Source: Shewanella glacialimarina
Lineage (GTDB): Bacteria > Pseudomonadota > Gammaproteobacteria > Enterobacterales > Shewanellaceae
NCBI RefSeq assembly: GCF_020511155.1
Contig: NZ_CP041216.1
Location: forward strand, 2,232,001 to 2,296,000
DNA: 64,000 bases
Direction: 5' to 3'
The notes beneath the pieces were generated by a model. The model had not been told where the DNA came from, searched no databases, and was given only the letters and a program-made list of their open reading frames with translations. Shown here piece by piece: positions 37,483-47,842 of the stretch. Numbering within the stretch: the stretch's first letter is position 1; every line of letters starts with the position of its first letter. Position numbers and translations under genes: made by a program.

Positions 37483-39771
37483 ATGAATAGCAATATGACT
37501 GTCACTAAACGCTGTGGCGAACGTGAAAATATCGATTTAGACAAAATCCATCGCGTTATTACTTGGGCAACCAAGGGATTAAAAAACGTATCTGTATCTG
37601 AAGTTGAACTCAGATCGCATCTGCAATTTTTTGATGGTATTCCAACAGAAGCGATTCATGAAACGATCATCAAAGCTGCGGCAGATCTTATTTCCCCTGA
37701 ATCACCCGATTATCAGTTTGTGGCAGCACGCTTAGCGGTATTCCATTTACGTAAAAAAGCATTTGGTCAGTTCGAACCGCCTAAATTATATGACCATGTC
37801 ACCAGACTGGTTGAAATGGGCAAATATGATATGCATATTTTGGCTGATTACAGCCGCGAAGAGTTAGACATCTTAGATACTTATGTTGACCATTGGCGCG
37901 ACATGAACTTCTCTTATGCCGCGGTTAAGCAACTAGAGGGTAAGTATCTAGTTCAAAATCGTGTCACCCACGAAGTATATGAAAGTGCTCAGTTCCTTTA
38001 TATATTAGTTGCTGCGTGTTTGTTTTCAAAGTACCCCAAAGACACTCGTTTACAGTTTGTCAAAGACTTCTATGATGCCACATCAAACTTCAAGATTTCT
38101 TTACCGACACCGATTATGGCAGGGGTGCGCACACCGACACGCCAATTCAGCTCATGTGTATTGATTGAGTGTGACGATAGCTTAGATTCTATTAATGCAA
38201 CCGCCTCATCAATTGTGAAATATGTCAGTCAACGTGCTGGTATTGGTATTAATGCTGGTCGTATTCGCGCCTTAGGCAGTCCTATTCGTGGCGGTGAAGC
38301 TTTCCATACTGGTTGTTTACCTTTTTACAAGTATTTTCAAACCGCGGTTAAGTCGTGCTCACAAGGCGGCGTTCGTGGCGGAGCGGCAACACTGTTTTAC
38401 CCAATATGGCATTTAGAAGTTGAATCTTTACTGGTTCTGAAAAATAACCGCGGTGTTGATGATAACCGTGTTCGCCATCTAGATTATGGTGTTCAGTTAA
38501 ACAAGTTAATGTATCAACGCTTGATTAAAGGCGAATACATCAGCCTGTTTAGCCCATCTGATGTTCCGGGTTTATATGATGCATTTTTTGAGGATCAAGT
38601 TGAGTTTGAACGTTTATATGTTCAGTATGAGCAAGATCCTGCTGTGCGTAAAAAGCAAATCAAAGCGGTTGAGCTATTCTCGTTAATGATGCAAGAACGC
38701 GCTTCTACAGGCCGTATCTATATTCAAAACGTGGATCATTGTAATACCCACAGTCCATTTGACTCAAAAGTCGCGCCAATCAAGCAGTCTAATTTGTGTT
38801 TAGAAATCGCCCTGCCGACTAAGCCATTAAAGAACATTGATGATCCTAATGGTGAAATTGCACTTTGTACCTTATCTGCACTGAATTTAGGCACAATCAA
38901 GAATCTAGAAGAATTAGAACCGCTAGCTGAGCTTGCAGTTCGTGCGTTAGATAACTTACTGGATTATCAAGATTACCCGATCATTTCGGCGCAGTTAGGC
39001 TCAATGAATCGTCGTACTTTGGGTATAGGTGTCATCAATTACGCCAATTACCTTGCTAAAAATGGTAAACGTTATTCCGATGGTTCAGCCAATAATTTAA
39101 CCCATCGAACATTTGAAGCGATTCAATTTTATCTATTAAAAGCCTCAATGAAGCTTGCCCAAGAGAAAGGCGCCTGTCCGTTATTTAACGAGACAACCTA
39201 TTCGAAAGGCATTCTACCCATTGATACTTACAAGCGTGACTTAGATAAAATTTGTGATGAGCCACTGCATTTAGACTGGGAAGGTTTACGTACCGATATT
39301 TTGCAATATGGGTTACGTAACTCAACGTTATCGGCATTGATGCCGTCTGAAACCTCGTCGCAAATATCTAACGCCACTAATGGTATTGAGCCGCCACGTG
39401 GTCTTATTAGTGTCAAGGCCAGTAAAGACGGTCAATTGAAACAAGTTGTACCCGATTTTGACACATTGAAAGATCAATACGAGTTATTATGGAACATGCC
39501 AAATAACGACGGGTATTTACAACTTGTCGGCATTATGCAGAAGTTTGTTGATCAGGCGATATCTGCCAACACTAATTACGATCCAATGAAGTTCCAAAGT
39601 CGTAAAGTACCTATGCAAACGCTATTAAAAGATTTGCTAACGGCTTACAAGCTGGGTGTAAAGACATTGTATTACCACAACACCCGTGACGGTGCGTCGG
39701 ATCAACAAGATGAGATAATATCCATCGAAAAAGAAGACGATGATTGTGCCGGTGGTGCGTGTAAGATATAA
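37483..39771 (+). CDS. nrdA: Ribonucleoside-diphosphate reductase, alpha subunit
   Basis: The catalytic subunit of aerobic class Ia ribonucleotide reductase. 762 residues, as in E. coli (761). The N-terminal ATP-cone, which senses ATP/dATP, occupies about 6-95. The redox cysteine segment SSCVLIECDDS and the radical-cysteine segment SNLCLEIALPT are present. NATNGIEPPRG and the C-terminal shuttle cysteines in CAGGACKI are intact. It is followed by nrdB and yfaE, but a terminator-like hairpin separates nrdA and nrdB. Confidence 0.98.
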   Translation: MNSNMTVTKRCGERENIDLDKIHRVITWATKGLKNVSVSEVELRSHLQFFDGIPTEAIHETIIKAAADLISPESPDYQFVAARLAVFHLRKKAFGQFEPPKLYDHVTRLVEMGKYDMHILADYSREELDILDTYVDHWRDMNFSYAAVKQLEGKYLVQNRVTHEVYESAQFLYILVAACLFSKYPKDTRLQFVKDFYDATSNFKISLPTPIMAGVRTPTRQFSSCVLIECDDSLDSINATASSIVKYVSQRAGIGINAGRIRALGSPIRGGEAFHTGCLPFYKYFQTAVKSCSQGGVRGGAATLFYPIWHLEVESLLVLKNNRGVDDNRVRHLDYGVQLNKLMYQRLIKGEYISLFSPSDVPGLYDAFFEDQVEFERLYVQYEQDPAVRKKQIKAVELFSLMMQERASTGRIYIQNVDHCNTHSPFDSKVAPIKQSNLCLEIALPTKPLKNIDDPNGEIALCTLSALNLGTIKNLEELEPLAELAVRALDNLLDYQDYPIISAQLGSMNRRTLGIGVINYANYLAKNGKRYSDGSANNLTHRTFEAIQFYLLKASMKLAQEKGACPLFNETTYSKGILPIDTYKRDLDKICDEPLHLDWEGLRTDILQYGLRNSTLSALMPSETSSQISNATNGIEPPRGLISVKASKDGQLKQVVPDFDTLKDQYELLWNMPNNDGYLQLVGIMQKFVDQAISANTNYDPMKFQSRKVPMQTLLKDLLTAYKLGVKTLYYHNTRDGASDQQDEIISIEKEDDDCAGGACKI

Positions 39772-39811
39772 ACCTCTGGTTTATTGATATCACTTAATTA
39801 AGAAATTAAAT

Positions 39812-39835
39812 GCGGGGAGCACTCCTCGCTTTTTT
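39812..39835 (+). terminator. Terminator-like hairpin between nrdA and nrdB
   Basis: GCGGGGA and TCCTCGC form a 7-bp stem (one G-U pair) with a 4-base GCAC loop, followed at once by six T. It ends 12 bp before the nrdB start. It may partially terminate or stabilise the 3' end of nrdA mRNA, changing subunit ratios. Confidence 0.65.
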
Positions 39836-39847
39836 GGGAAAAGAAGC

Positions 39848-40978
39848 ATGGCTTATTCAACATTTTGTCAAACACCTAATGATGCGACTCAAGAACCTAT
39901 GTTCTTTGGTCAACCCGTTAATGTGGCGCGATATGACCAACAAAAATACGAGATTTTCGAAAAATTAATCGAAAAGCAGTTAAGTTTCTTTTGGCGACCA
40001 GAAGAAGTAGATGTCAGCCGTGACAAAATTGACTTTGCCAGCCTTCCTGATCATGAAAAGCATATTTTCCTGTCAAACCTTAAATACCAAACCTTACTTG
40101 ATTCGATTCAAGGCCGCTCACCTAACGTGGCTCTTTTGCCGTTAGTGTCACTGCCAGAACTCGAAACCTGGATTGAAACCTGGTCTTTTTCAGAAACGAT
40201 CCACTCTCGCTCATATACTCATATTATTCGTAATATCGTGAACAACCCATCAGTGGTGTTTGATGATATTGTTGAAAATGAGCAGATTTTGAAACGTGCT
40301 GGTGATATTGCTAAGTACTATGATGATTTGATCTACCTCACCCAAGTTAATAATTTACACGGTGAAGGTACTCATTTAATTAATGGTCAAGAAGTAACGG
40401 TTAACTCCCGTATTCTTAAGAAGACCTTGTATCTTTGTATGATGTCAGTCAACGCATTGGAAGCAATTCGTTTTTATGTCAGTTTTGCTTGTTCATTTGC
40501 CTTTGCTGAACGTCGCTTAATGGAAGGTAATGCCAAAATCATTCGCTTAATTGCACGTGATGAAGCACTTCACTTAAATGGTACCCAACATATTTTAAGT
40601 TTAATGCAAGGTGGTAAAGATGATCCTGAGATGGCTGAAATTGCCATTGAGTGTTATTCAGAAGCATATGACTTATTCCACAAAGCAGCTGAACAAGAAA
40701 AAGAGTGGGCTAAATACTTATTTAAAGACGGCTCAATGATCGGCTTAAATGAACAAATTCTTTGTCAATATGTTGAGTACATTACCAACCAACGTATGAA
40801 AGCGGTAAACTTACCCTTACCTTACGAAGAATTATCTAATCCACTCCCTTGGATGAAGAACTGGTTAGAAAGTGATGCTGTGCAGGTTGCGCCCCAAGAA
40901 GTTGAAGTATCATCTTATCTTGTTGGGCAAATTGACTCGGCTGTCGATGGCGATGAGTTTTTAGATTTTGACTTATAA
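39848..40978 (+). CDS. nrdB: Ribonucleoside-diphosphate reductase, beta subunit
   Basis: Carries the diferric-tyrosyl radical cofactor of class Ia reductase. 376 residues, as in E. coli. Metal ligands D85, E116 and H119 and the radical tyrosine Y123 ([11 protein letters not shown]) are all present, with the second-half ligands in [13 protein letters not shown]. The C-terminal [13 protein letters not shown] resembles the tail that docks on NrdA. GGGAAAAGAAG precedes ATG. Its end overlaps the yfaE start by 11 bases. Confidence 0.98.
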   Translation: MAYSTFCQTPNDATQEPMFFGQPVNVARYDQQKYEIFEKLIEKQLSFFWRPEEVDVSRDKIDFASLPDHEKHIFLSNLKYQTLLDSIQGRSPNVALLPLVSLPELETWIETWSFSETIHSRSYTHIIRNIVNNPSVVFDDIVENEQILKRAGDIAKYYDDLIYLTQVNNLHGEGTHLINGQEVTVNSRILKKTLYLCMMSVNALEAIRFYVSFACSFAFAERRLMEGNAKIIRLIARDEALHLNGTQHILSLMQGGKDDPEMAEIAIECYSEAYDLFHKAAEQEKEWAKYLFKDGSMIGLNEQILCQYVEYITNQRMKAVNLPLPYEELSNPLPWMKNWLESDAVQVAPQEVEVSSYLVGQIDSAVDGDEFLDFDL

Positions 40979-41369
40979 ACATTTTTTCATTACAGCGCCG
41001 ATTGTTAGCTTAAAGGGACAACCGGCAATCTTGTTCGACGGTAAGCAAGCAACATTGCTTGAGGCGCTTGAGGACAAGAAAGTAAAAGTTTTTTCAGAGT
41101 GCCGTAATGGATTTTGCGGCGCCTGTAAAACAAAAGTCATTTCTGGTGAGGTCACTTATATCAAGCAACCGTTGGCAGAACTTGAGCAAGATGAATGCCT
41201 ACCCTGTTGCTGTATTCCAAAAACTGATTTAAATCTTTCATTGTCGAAGGACGATAGTGAACAGGTTAGTGCAAGCAAAGCAAATCCTACCCAGTCAATG
41301 ACAAATAAATCACAACAAGGAGTTGAAATGGCTTTTCTCCTAGATGATGCAATACTTGGTAGGAGTTAA
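40968..41369 (+). CDS. yfaE: 2Fe-2S ferredoxin, YfaE type, with C-terminal extension
   Basis: A plant-type ferredoxin that, in E. coli, supplies electrons to maintain the NrdB diferric-tyrosyl cofactor. The cluster cysteines are C45, C50, C53 ([10 protein letters not shown]) and C80 in LPCCC. The start is TTG overlapping the nrdB end (stop at 40976-40978), so translation is coupled. At 133 residues it is about 45 longer than E. coli YfaE (84); the tail after the fold (from about 95) is Ser/Gln-rich and ends [12 protein letters not shown]. No downstream gene is close. Confidence 0.9.
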   Translation: MTYKHFFITAPIVSLKGQPAILFDGKQATLLEALEDKKVKVFSECRNGFCGACKTKVISGEVTYIKQPLAELEQDECLPCCCIPKTDLNLSLSKDDSEQVSASKANPTQSMTNKSQQGVEMAFLLDDAILGRS

Positions 41370-41607
41370 CATCAAATAAAATCACTGCATTAAAATCACA
41401 AAACTTCATTTAATCAATGATTTAGCTGAAATAATAAATTTACAATGATTTATATCAAGTTTTAGATGAATTATATCGACACAAGATATCTAGATTCGTT
41501 TTTGTTAGAACATACCCTTTACGATAATGTATGAAATAGATAGTACTACCAGCACTATGAACTTCTCCATCGTTCACCCTTTTGTCTTCACATCAAAAAG
41601 TAACCAT

Positions 41608-42273
41608 TTACCAAGGTAAAACTTGACCATTTGCATGTTTAAACACCCCTGTTTGGCTTAGATCAAGTTGACTAATTAGCTTTATTAGTCGGCTGGCGGA
41701 TTCTGTTGCTGAAATATCGCCATTATGATTAACCATATCTGTTTGCACATATCCTGGATGGTAAATACCCACAGCGATATGTCTATCTGCCAAATCAATA
41801 CTCAGTGACATAGCGGCAGCATTTAACGCCGCTTTAGACATGCGATAACCATAGCGCCCACCGGAACCATTGTCTGCAATAGATCCCATTTTTGAGGTGA
41901 TCATCGCCACTTTACTTCCATGACTTAATTGATCTTGTAAAGTATTTACAATTAGCAGTGGTGCCAGCGCATTTATTTCAAACTGTTCTCTAATGCTACT
42001 GATATTTAAATCAAACAGACTTTCATCACGTAATATACCTGCGTTACATATCAATATATCAATATTAATACCTTGTAAGCCGTTTGCCATCGCTGTGATA
42101 CCTGCAGAGGTTGCGACATCCACACCGGTAATAACATTGACCGATAACGCAGCTAACTTATCGGATGATTGACGGCATAATGCATATACATTAAAACCTA
42201 AATCTTTAAAACCCTGTGCAAACGCTAAACCTATGCCGCGGTTTGCGCCAGTTATGACCACATTTTTACTCAT
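41608..42273 (-). CDS. Short-chain dehydrogenase/reductase, C-factor-like
   Basis: A classical SDR of 221 residues. The NAD(P) loop is TGANRGIG (8-15), NAG is at about 77-79, and the catalytic Ser127 and Y143-x3-K147 are present. The short C-terminus and SKMGSIADNGSGGRYGYR resemble the C-signal/sniffer-type SDRs. The substrate is unknown. AGGAAAA before ATG supports the start. It is single, convergent with the nrd operon across a gap of 238 bp, and divergent from dgt. Confidence 0.85.
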   Translation of the reverse strand: MSKNVVITGANRGIGLAFAQGFKDLGFNVYALCRQSSDKLAALSVNVITGVDVATSAGITAMANGLQGINIDILICNAGILRDESLFDLNISSIREQFEINALAPLLIVNTLQDQLSHGSKVAMITSKMGSIADNGSGGRYGYRMSKAALNAAAMSLSIDLADRHIAVGIYHPGYVQTDMVNHNGDISATESASRLIKLISQLDLSQTGVFKHANGQVLPW

Positions 42274-42527
42274 TAAATTTTCCTATTATTGTTGGTTGAC
42301 GTTATTGGTGGCTCAGCAGATTGTTGTCTAACTCACTCCTTAACCAGAGTAGAGGTTAAATCTCTATCTAGTTTACACAAAAGTGCTGGTTAGCATAGCA
42401 AGATATTAATGAGTAAAGTAATGTTAAATCAGGTTATTATTTTATAGAGACTTTCTGTTAACTCTAGTACCTTAACGACTGTATGTTTAAACCTATTACT
42501 AATATTAATGCATAAGGACACAGGGCT

Positions 42528-43937
42528 ATGTCATCATTGTCAAACACATCATCTAAAGCATTAGCTAGCCTAACTCTTCCTAATGATATTAAAGCCCATG
42601 AAAATATATGGCATCAACGTATACTCGGTGAAGACAAGCAACGTAGAAACGATCACCGCAGCCCTTTTCAGCGAGACAGAGCCCGTATACTCCACTCGGC
42701 TGCTTTTAGGCGTCTACAGGCAAAAACCCAAGTGTTGGGTATTGGTATGAACGATTTTTACCGAACTCGCCTTACCCATTCACTTGAAGTGTCTCAAATT
42801 GGAACAGGTATTGCTGCACAACTAAGACGTAAGTATCCAAATCTTAAATATTTACTTAATTCAATGAGCTTAATTGAATCACTGTGTCTAGCACATGATA
42901 TTGGTCATCCACCTTTTGGCCATGGTGGCGAAGTGGCATTACATTATATGATGCGTGATCACGGTGGTTTTGAAGGCAATGGTCAAACATTTAGAATATT
43001 AACCCGACTTGAACCTTACACGCCTGATACTGGTATGAATTTAACCCGCAGAACCCTCTTAGGTGTACTGAAGTATCCTGCGCCCTACTCTCAGTTAAGA
43101 ATTGATACCCATCAAGCCGAGGTTAAGCACCATCGCCAGTTAAAACCATCACAATGGCCGCCAGTTAAAGGCGTTTTTGATGACGATAAACCTATACTCG
43201 ATTGGGTACTGTCTAGCTTGACCGGACATGATCAGCAATTATTTCTGTCCAGTGAGCAAAGCCATATTCATCCTGACTATCCTCACTTAAAAACAAAATT
43301 TAAGTCACTTGATTGCTCTATTATGGAATTAGCGGATGACATAGCGTATGCGATACATGATCTTGAAGATGCCATCGTCATGGGTATTGTCAGTCCCAGC
43401 CAATGGCAACAAGATGTAATGGGTCAACTGCAAGGCATTGAAGATAGCTGGCTTAAAAATGAGTTTTGTAACATTGGCGATAAGCTATTTTCCCACCAAC
43501 ATCATTTACGAAAAGATGCTATAGGCACACTCGTCAATGCATTTGTCACCGCAATAAACATTCACACTAAACCTGAATTTGATGAACATTTATTAAAGTA
43601 TAATGCTGAATTAGAAAGAGATTTTGCGATAGCTTTAAATGTCTTAAAACAGTTTGTGTTTAAATTTGTTATACGCAAACCTGAAATTCAAATGCTCGAG
43701 TACAAAGGCCAACAAATCGTAATGGAGTTATTTGAAGCGTTTGCATCCGATCCCGAACGATTACTGCCTTTAAATACCGGTGAACGTTGGACTAGAGCAG
43801 CCCAAGAGGATAACAATCCGATGAGGGTGATGGCGGATTATATATCCGGAATGACTGATGGGTTCGCAGCCAGATTACATCAACAATTATTTGGTGGCCA
43901 AGCTTCAGGTATTTTAGATCTCAGTCGTGAGCCTTAA
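42528..43937 (+). CDS. dgt: Deoxyguanosinetriphosphate triphosphohydrolase-like protein
   Basis: An HD-domain enzyme of the dGTPase family, which removes triphosphate from dGTP to give deoxyguanosine. The metal-binding set includes H84 (LTHSLEVSQ), H123-D124 ([15 protein letters not shown]) and the later [15 protein letters not shown]. The N-terminal [12 protein letters not shown] is typical. At 469 residues it is close to E. coli Dgt (505). Related dGTPases, including one from a Shewanella, have been reported to block phage by depleting dGTP, so housekeeping and defence roles are both open. AAGGA lies before ATG. It is single, 1.2 kb from the nrd operon. Confidence 0.88.
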   Translation: MSSLSNTSSKALASLTLPNDIKAHENIWHQRILGEDKQRRNDHRSPFQRDRARILHSAAFRRLQAKTQVLGIGMNDFYRTRLTHSLEVSQIGTGIAAQLRRKYPNLKYLLNSMSLIESLCLAHDIGHPPFGHGGEVALHYMMRDHGGFEGNGQTFRILTRLEPYTPDTGMNLTRRTLLGVLKYPAPYSQLRIDTHQAEVKHHRQLKPSQWPPVKGVFDDDKPILDWVLSSLTGHDQQLFLSSEQSHIHPDYPHLKTKFKSLDCSIMELADDIAYAIHDLEDAIVMGIVSPSQWQQDVMGQLQGIEDSWLKNEFCNIGDKLFSHQHHLRKDAIGTLVNAFVTAINIHTKPEFDEHLLKYNAELERDFAIALNVLKQFVFKFVIRKPEIQMLEYKGQQIVMELFEAFASDPERLLPLNTGERWTRAAQEDNNPMRVMADYISGMTDGFAARLHQQLFGGQASGILDLSREP

Positions 43938-43965
43938 TAATATTTGCGTATCGCTAAAAGTCACA

Positions 43966-44003
43966 GCCCTATACGCTAACCTTTTAACTTTAGCGTATAG
44001 GGC
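43966..44003. terminator. Convergent hairpin after dgt
   Basis: GCCCTATACGCTAA and TTAGCGTATAGGGC form a 14-bp perfect stem around a 10-base loop, between convergent dgt and the DMT transporter. The T-run is weak (AAATACTTTT downstream), so bidirectional termination is likely but not certain. Confidence 0.6.
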
Positions 44004-44103
44004 GATAAATACTTTTATGGGTATGGCTAGGCCTTAATGCAATGATGATTACAACACTCAGCGGCCTAGAAAATAGGATAAATATGGCTATAGCTCAATC
44101 TGC

Positions 44104-45000
44104 TTATACTATAGGGTGTTTTTGTTGACCCCAAGATTTGACAAAATAACGTAATGGTATTTGTGAGACTAAAATGCCCATCAGCATTAATCCACACCCG
44201 AGTAATGCCCTAGCATCTAAGGTTTCACCAAGAATAACAATACCACCAATTGCAGCAAACACAGTCTCTAAACTGAGAATAATGGCAACATGCGCTGGAT
44301 GGGCATTTTTTTGTGCGACAACTTGTAAGGTATAACCCACGCCAACTGAAATAATTCCAGAATACGCTAGCGCAGCCCAGGCTAATCCAATATTTTCAAC
44401 CACAGTCGTTTCAATCATCATCGACACAATAATACTTAACAAACCACAGAAAATAAATTGTAAATGCGACAACAATATCGGTGAGTGTTTTTTGGCAAAG
44501 TGGTCGATGATCAGGATATGTATCGCCCAAAACACAGCACCAATTAATTGCAATAAGTCACCATAGCCGATGCTCATGTCATCTTTTATGCTTAAAAAAT
44601 ATAATCCCACTACAGCAATTGCACAGCCTATCCATGTATTAACACCGGTTTGATGCTTAAGAATAAGACCAAGTACAGGCACTATTACAATATATAACCC
44701 TGTGATAAAACCAGCATTAGCTGCGGATGTATACTGTAACCCCACTTGTTGCAATGACGCGGCAATGAACAATACTGAACCAGCACTAATTGACGCTATC
44801 AAAAGTGATTTCTTTTGGCCAACTAGTAAGGTTTTTTTATTGGCGAAATACCAGATCAATGGCAATAAACTGAGAGCGCCAATAAAAAATCGTAAACTAT
44901 TGAACATAAAGGGAGCTAAATGATCCATCCCCAAAGATTGCGCAACAAAACCAAAGCCCCAAACAGCTGCTGTTAACAATAATAATAAATTAGCAATCAC
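44104..45000 (-). CDS. DMT-superfamily transporter (EamA)
   Basis: A 298-residue inner-membrane protein with ten predicted membrane segments in two EamA repeats, a fold that exports metabolites or amino acids. The first repeat begins with ANLLLLLTAAVWGFGFVAQ and the second near ILIIDHFAKKHSP. A short basic tail ends in PIV. GGTGAA 6 bases before GTG at 45000 supports this start over TTG at 45027. No neighbour hints at its cargo. Confidence 0.85.
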   Translation of the reverse strand: MIANLLLLLTAAVWGFGFVAQSLGMDHLAPFMFNSLRFFIGALSLLPLIWYFANKKTLLVGQKKSLLIASISAGSVLFIAASLQQVGLQYTSAANAGFITGLYIVIVPVLGLILKHQTGVNTWIGCAIAVVGLYFLSIKDDMSIGYGDLLQLIGAVFWAIHILIIDHFAKKHSPILLSHLQFIFCGLLSIIVSMMIETTVVENIGLAWAALAYSGIISVGVGYTLQVVAQKNAHPAHVAIILSLETVFAAIGGIVILGETLDARALLGCGLMLMGILVSQIPLRYFVKSWGQQKHPIV

Positions 45001-45191
45001 AGTTATTTCACCGAAAAAAGAAAACAAGATTACTCAAGTTGTTAACTGACTACAAGATAGCCTGTTAATTTATCCTTTTAACATAAAAAACAGATAAAGC
45101 TTTTTAATCTACACAAGCTAGGTTAGCCTAATTATTAACACGGTTGGAAAGCCATTTTATTGATAAGCTTCATCGGAATTAATCACTCACC

Positions 45192-45782
45192 ATGCAATTA
45201 AATGAATTTTTGATCCGTTTTCAACTGCAAGCTCTTTCAGCCAATAACATTACCTCTGCACCAGCACATTATCCTGGCAGAGAAGCCGCTGTGCTTATTC
45301 CTATTCAGCAGATTGGCGGTGAGCTATATCTCATCTTAACTAAGCGCGCTATGCATCTTCGCCACCATCCTGGCCAAATTAGTTTTCCAGGCGGAAAATT
45401 TGAGCAAAGTGATAGTAATGCAATTGATACCGCACTTCGTGAAGCACAAGAAGAGATTGGTTTGCTAAGAACCAACGTCGATGTAATTGGCTCGTTTCCA
45501 CCCCACAAAACATTTACCGGATTTGAAATCACGCCAATCGTTGGCATTATCAAACAACCCTTTGAACTAACAATTGATCCTGGTGAAGTGGCCAGCTGTT
45601 TTAGGGTGCCACTTAATTACTTTAAACAAACGAATAATCGTCATTTAGGCCAACACTGGCGCAAAGGCAAGTGCTATCAAGTGCACTATATGCCGTTTGA
45701 GGATAAATTTATTTGGGGCGTGACGGCTGCGATGATTGACTTATTGTGTCGACATATTGACAACTATGGCTTAATCAAATAA
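45192..45782 (+). CDS. nudL: Nudix hydrolase, CoA pyrophosphatase type
   Basis: A 196-residue Nudix protein like E. coli NudL (YeaB), which cleaves coenzyme A and derivatives to phosphopantetheine and ADP. The Nudix box GGKFEQ...REAQEEIGL (67-91) is complete, with the preceding CoA-type motif LRHHPGQISFPGG and the downstream FPPHKTFTGFEITP. The gene overlaps the convergent membrane-protein gene by 8 bases at its 3' end. Confidence 0.88.
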   Translation: MQLNEFLIRFQLQALSANNITSAPAHYPGREAAVLIPIQQIGGELYLILTKRAMHLRHHPGQISFPGGKFEQSDSNAIDTALREAQEEIGLLRTNVDVIGSFPPHKTFTGFEITPIVGIIKQPFELTIDPGEVASCFRVPLNYFKQTNNRHLGQHWRKGKCYQVHYMPFEDKFIWGVTAAMIDLLCRHIDNYGLIK

Positions 45783-46110
45783 CAAAGCGAATATATAAGC
45801 CAGCAGATAAGGACACTAATAACAACAAGGGAATATTAAACCAAACTCCCATTCGAGTAGTCGTTTTTGCGTAAAAATTAACCAGCAAGTTGAGTAAACT
45901 TACACCCGCACACCACCAAATAATGTATTCTAATTTAACCGTTAAAGCGGCATCCCAATCAAAACGTACCTCAACACCTTGTGATAAGAAGTAACCTACC
46001 GCACGGTCGGGCCTTGCCTCACCGTAAATAAGTAATGCATAGATGGCCAAACTCCACCCTAACAAAGATAATATGGTTAATATGACTTGTAATACACCTA
46101 ACCGCGACAT
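45775..46110 (-). CDS. Conserved small membrane protein
   Basis: An 111-residue protein with three hydrophobic segments (about 8-28, 61-80 and 90-108) and a conserved-looking polar stretch with EARPDRAVGYF between the first two. AAGGAAAT before ATG supports the start. It is convergent with nudL and overlaps its 3' end by 8 bases. I do not recognise a named family, and the function is unknown. Confidence 0.65.
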   Translation of the reverse strand: MSRLGVLQVILTILSLLGWSLAIYALLIYGEARPDRAVGYFLSQGVEVRFDWDAALTVKLEYIIWWCAGVSLLNLLVNFYAKTTTRMGVWFNIPLLLLVSLSAGLYIRFVI

Positions 46111-46363
46111 GCTATTTCCTTAGCGACTATAAAAAACCATTAATTCAAACTAAATCTAATTCAAACTAAATCTGAGAAGCTAAATAACTTATATTCAGCG
46201 ACAAACAGAAATATACGTTAATTTCAGCCAGTATTTAAACCTGTGAATTAACACTATCACAATAATATCCCTAGAATAGCGTTTTCAGCTTGAGAAAAGC
46301 CACCATAAAGGTAAGATAAAGACAAAATTACTTACTATTTTAATGTTGGAGAATAAAGCAACA

Positions 46364-47764
46364 ATGAGCATTGCATCTGTCGCTTCTGTATTTAAAGGTG
46401 AACACGTCGTTGGTTCGCAAGTCACTGTACGTGGCTGGGTGAGAACTCGTCGCGATTCAAAAGCGGGTATCTCTTTCTTGGCCGTGTATGACGGCTCATG
46501 TTTTGACCCAATTCAAGGCGTCGTGCCAAACAGCCTAGCCAATTACAATGACGATGTATTGAAATTGACTGCTGGCTGTTCGGTCGTAATGACCGGTGAA
46601 GTGGTAGCCTCTCCTGGTGCGGGCCAAGCATTTGAATTACAAGTATCTGAAGTGTTAGTTACAGGTTTTGTCGATGACCCTGATACTTACCCTATGTCAG
46701 CTAAACGTCACTCGATTGAGCATTTACGTGAGCTTGCACATCTTCGTCCTCGCACCAATATTATTGGTGCAGTTGCTCGTGTACGTAACTGTTTATCGCA
46801 AGCTATCCATCGTTTCTACAATGAAGAAGGCTTTATCTGGGTATCTACCCCGCTAATTACCGCATCTGATTGTGAAGGCGCAGGGGAGATGTTCCGCGTG
46901 TCGACATTAGACATGGAAAATCTACCTCGCACCGCTGAGGGTAAAGTTGATTACGATAAAGATTTTTTCGGTAAAGAATCATTTTTAACCGTATCAGGTC
47001 AACTAAATGCTGAAACTTATGCTTGTGCACTGTCTAAAGTGTATACCTTTGGCCCAACTTTTCGTGCAGAAAACTCAAATACGACTCGCCACCTTGCCGA
47101 ATTCTGGATGGTTGAACCTGAAGTAGCATTTGCTACCTTAGATGATGCTGCTGAACTAGCTGAAAAAATGCTTAAATTTGCATTTAAAGCTGTACTTGAA
47201 GAGCGCATGGACGACTTGAATTTCTTTAATGAGCGAGTTGATAAAACCGTTATTGAACGTTTACAGTCATTTGTTAACAGCGATTTCGCCCAAGTCGATT
47301 ACACCGATGCTGTTGAAATTCTTAAAAACTGCGGTAAACAGTTTGAGTTCGATGTGGAATGGGGTATCGATTTACAGTCTGAGCACGAACGTTACTTAGC
47401 TGAAGAACACTTTAAAGCACCAGTTGTAGTGAAAAACTACCCTAAAGACATTAAAGCTTTCTACATGCGCTTAAACGATGACGGTAAGACAGTTGCCGCA
47501 ATGGACGTTTTAGCACCAGGAATTGGTGAGATCATCGGTGGCGCACAACGTGAAGAGCGTTTAGACGTACTTGATGCTCGCTTAGCTGAAATGGAGCTAA
47601 GCCAAGAAGATTACTGGTGGTATCGTGACTTACGCCGTTATGGCACCGTACCCCATGCAGGTTTTGGTTTAGGCTTTGAGCGTTTAGTGTCATATGTGAC
47701 TGGTGTTAACAACATTCGTGATGTTATCCCATTCCCTCGGGCGCCACGTTCAGCAAGTTTCTAA
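46364..47764 (+). CDS. asnS: Asparaginyl-tRNA synthetase
   Basis: A class IIb aminoacyl-tRNA synthetase charging tRNA-Asn. 466 residues from ATG at 46364, exactly as in E. coli. The N-terminal OB fold ([14 protein letters not shown]) binds the anticodon; class II motif 2 ([11 protein letters not shown]) and motif 3 ([10 protein letters not shown]) are intact. The longer frame from 46343 lacks family similarity. The cognate tRNA-Asn genes lie 3.1 kb downstream, perhaps by chance. It ends at a strong terminator. Confidence 0.98.
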   Translation: MSIASVASVFKGEHVVGSQVTVRGWVRTRRDSKAGISFLAVYDGSCFDPIQGVVPNSLANYNDDVLKLTAGCSVVMTGEVVASPGAGQAFELQVSEVLVTGFVDDPDTYPMSAKRHSIEHLRELAHLRPRTNIIGAVARVRNCLSQAIHRFYNEEGFIWVSTPLITASDCEGAGEMFRVSTLDMENLPRTAEGKVDYDKDFFGKESFLTVSGQLNAETYACALSKVYTFGPTFRAENSNTTRHLAEFWMVEPEVAFATLDDAAELAEKMLKFAFKAVLEERMDDLNFFNERVDKTVIERLQSFVNSDFAQVDYTDAVEILKNCGKQFEFDVEWGIDLQSEHERYLAEEHFKAPVVVKNYPKDIKAFYMRLNDDGKTVAAMDVLAPGIGEIIGGAQREERLDVLDARLAEMELSQEDYWWYRDLRRYGTVPHAGFGLGFERLVSYVTGVNNIRDVIPFPRAPRSASF

Positions 47765-47778
47765 CACTTATTGGTCAT

Positions 47779-47808
47779 AAAAAACGCGCTGTTATAGCGC
47801 GTTTTTTT
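47779..47808. terminator. Bidirectional rho-independent terminator
   Basis: AAAAAACGCGCT, a 5-base loop and AGCGCGTTTTTTT between convergent asnS and uvrB. Confidence 0.9.
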
Positions 47809-47842
47809 ATGTCTTGAATTTATTTAGCTCAGTTTGTTAATG

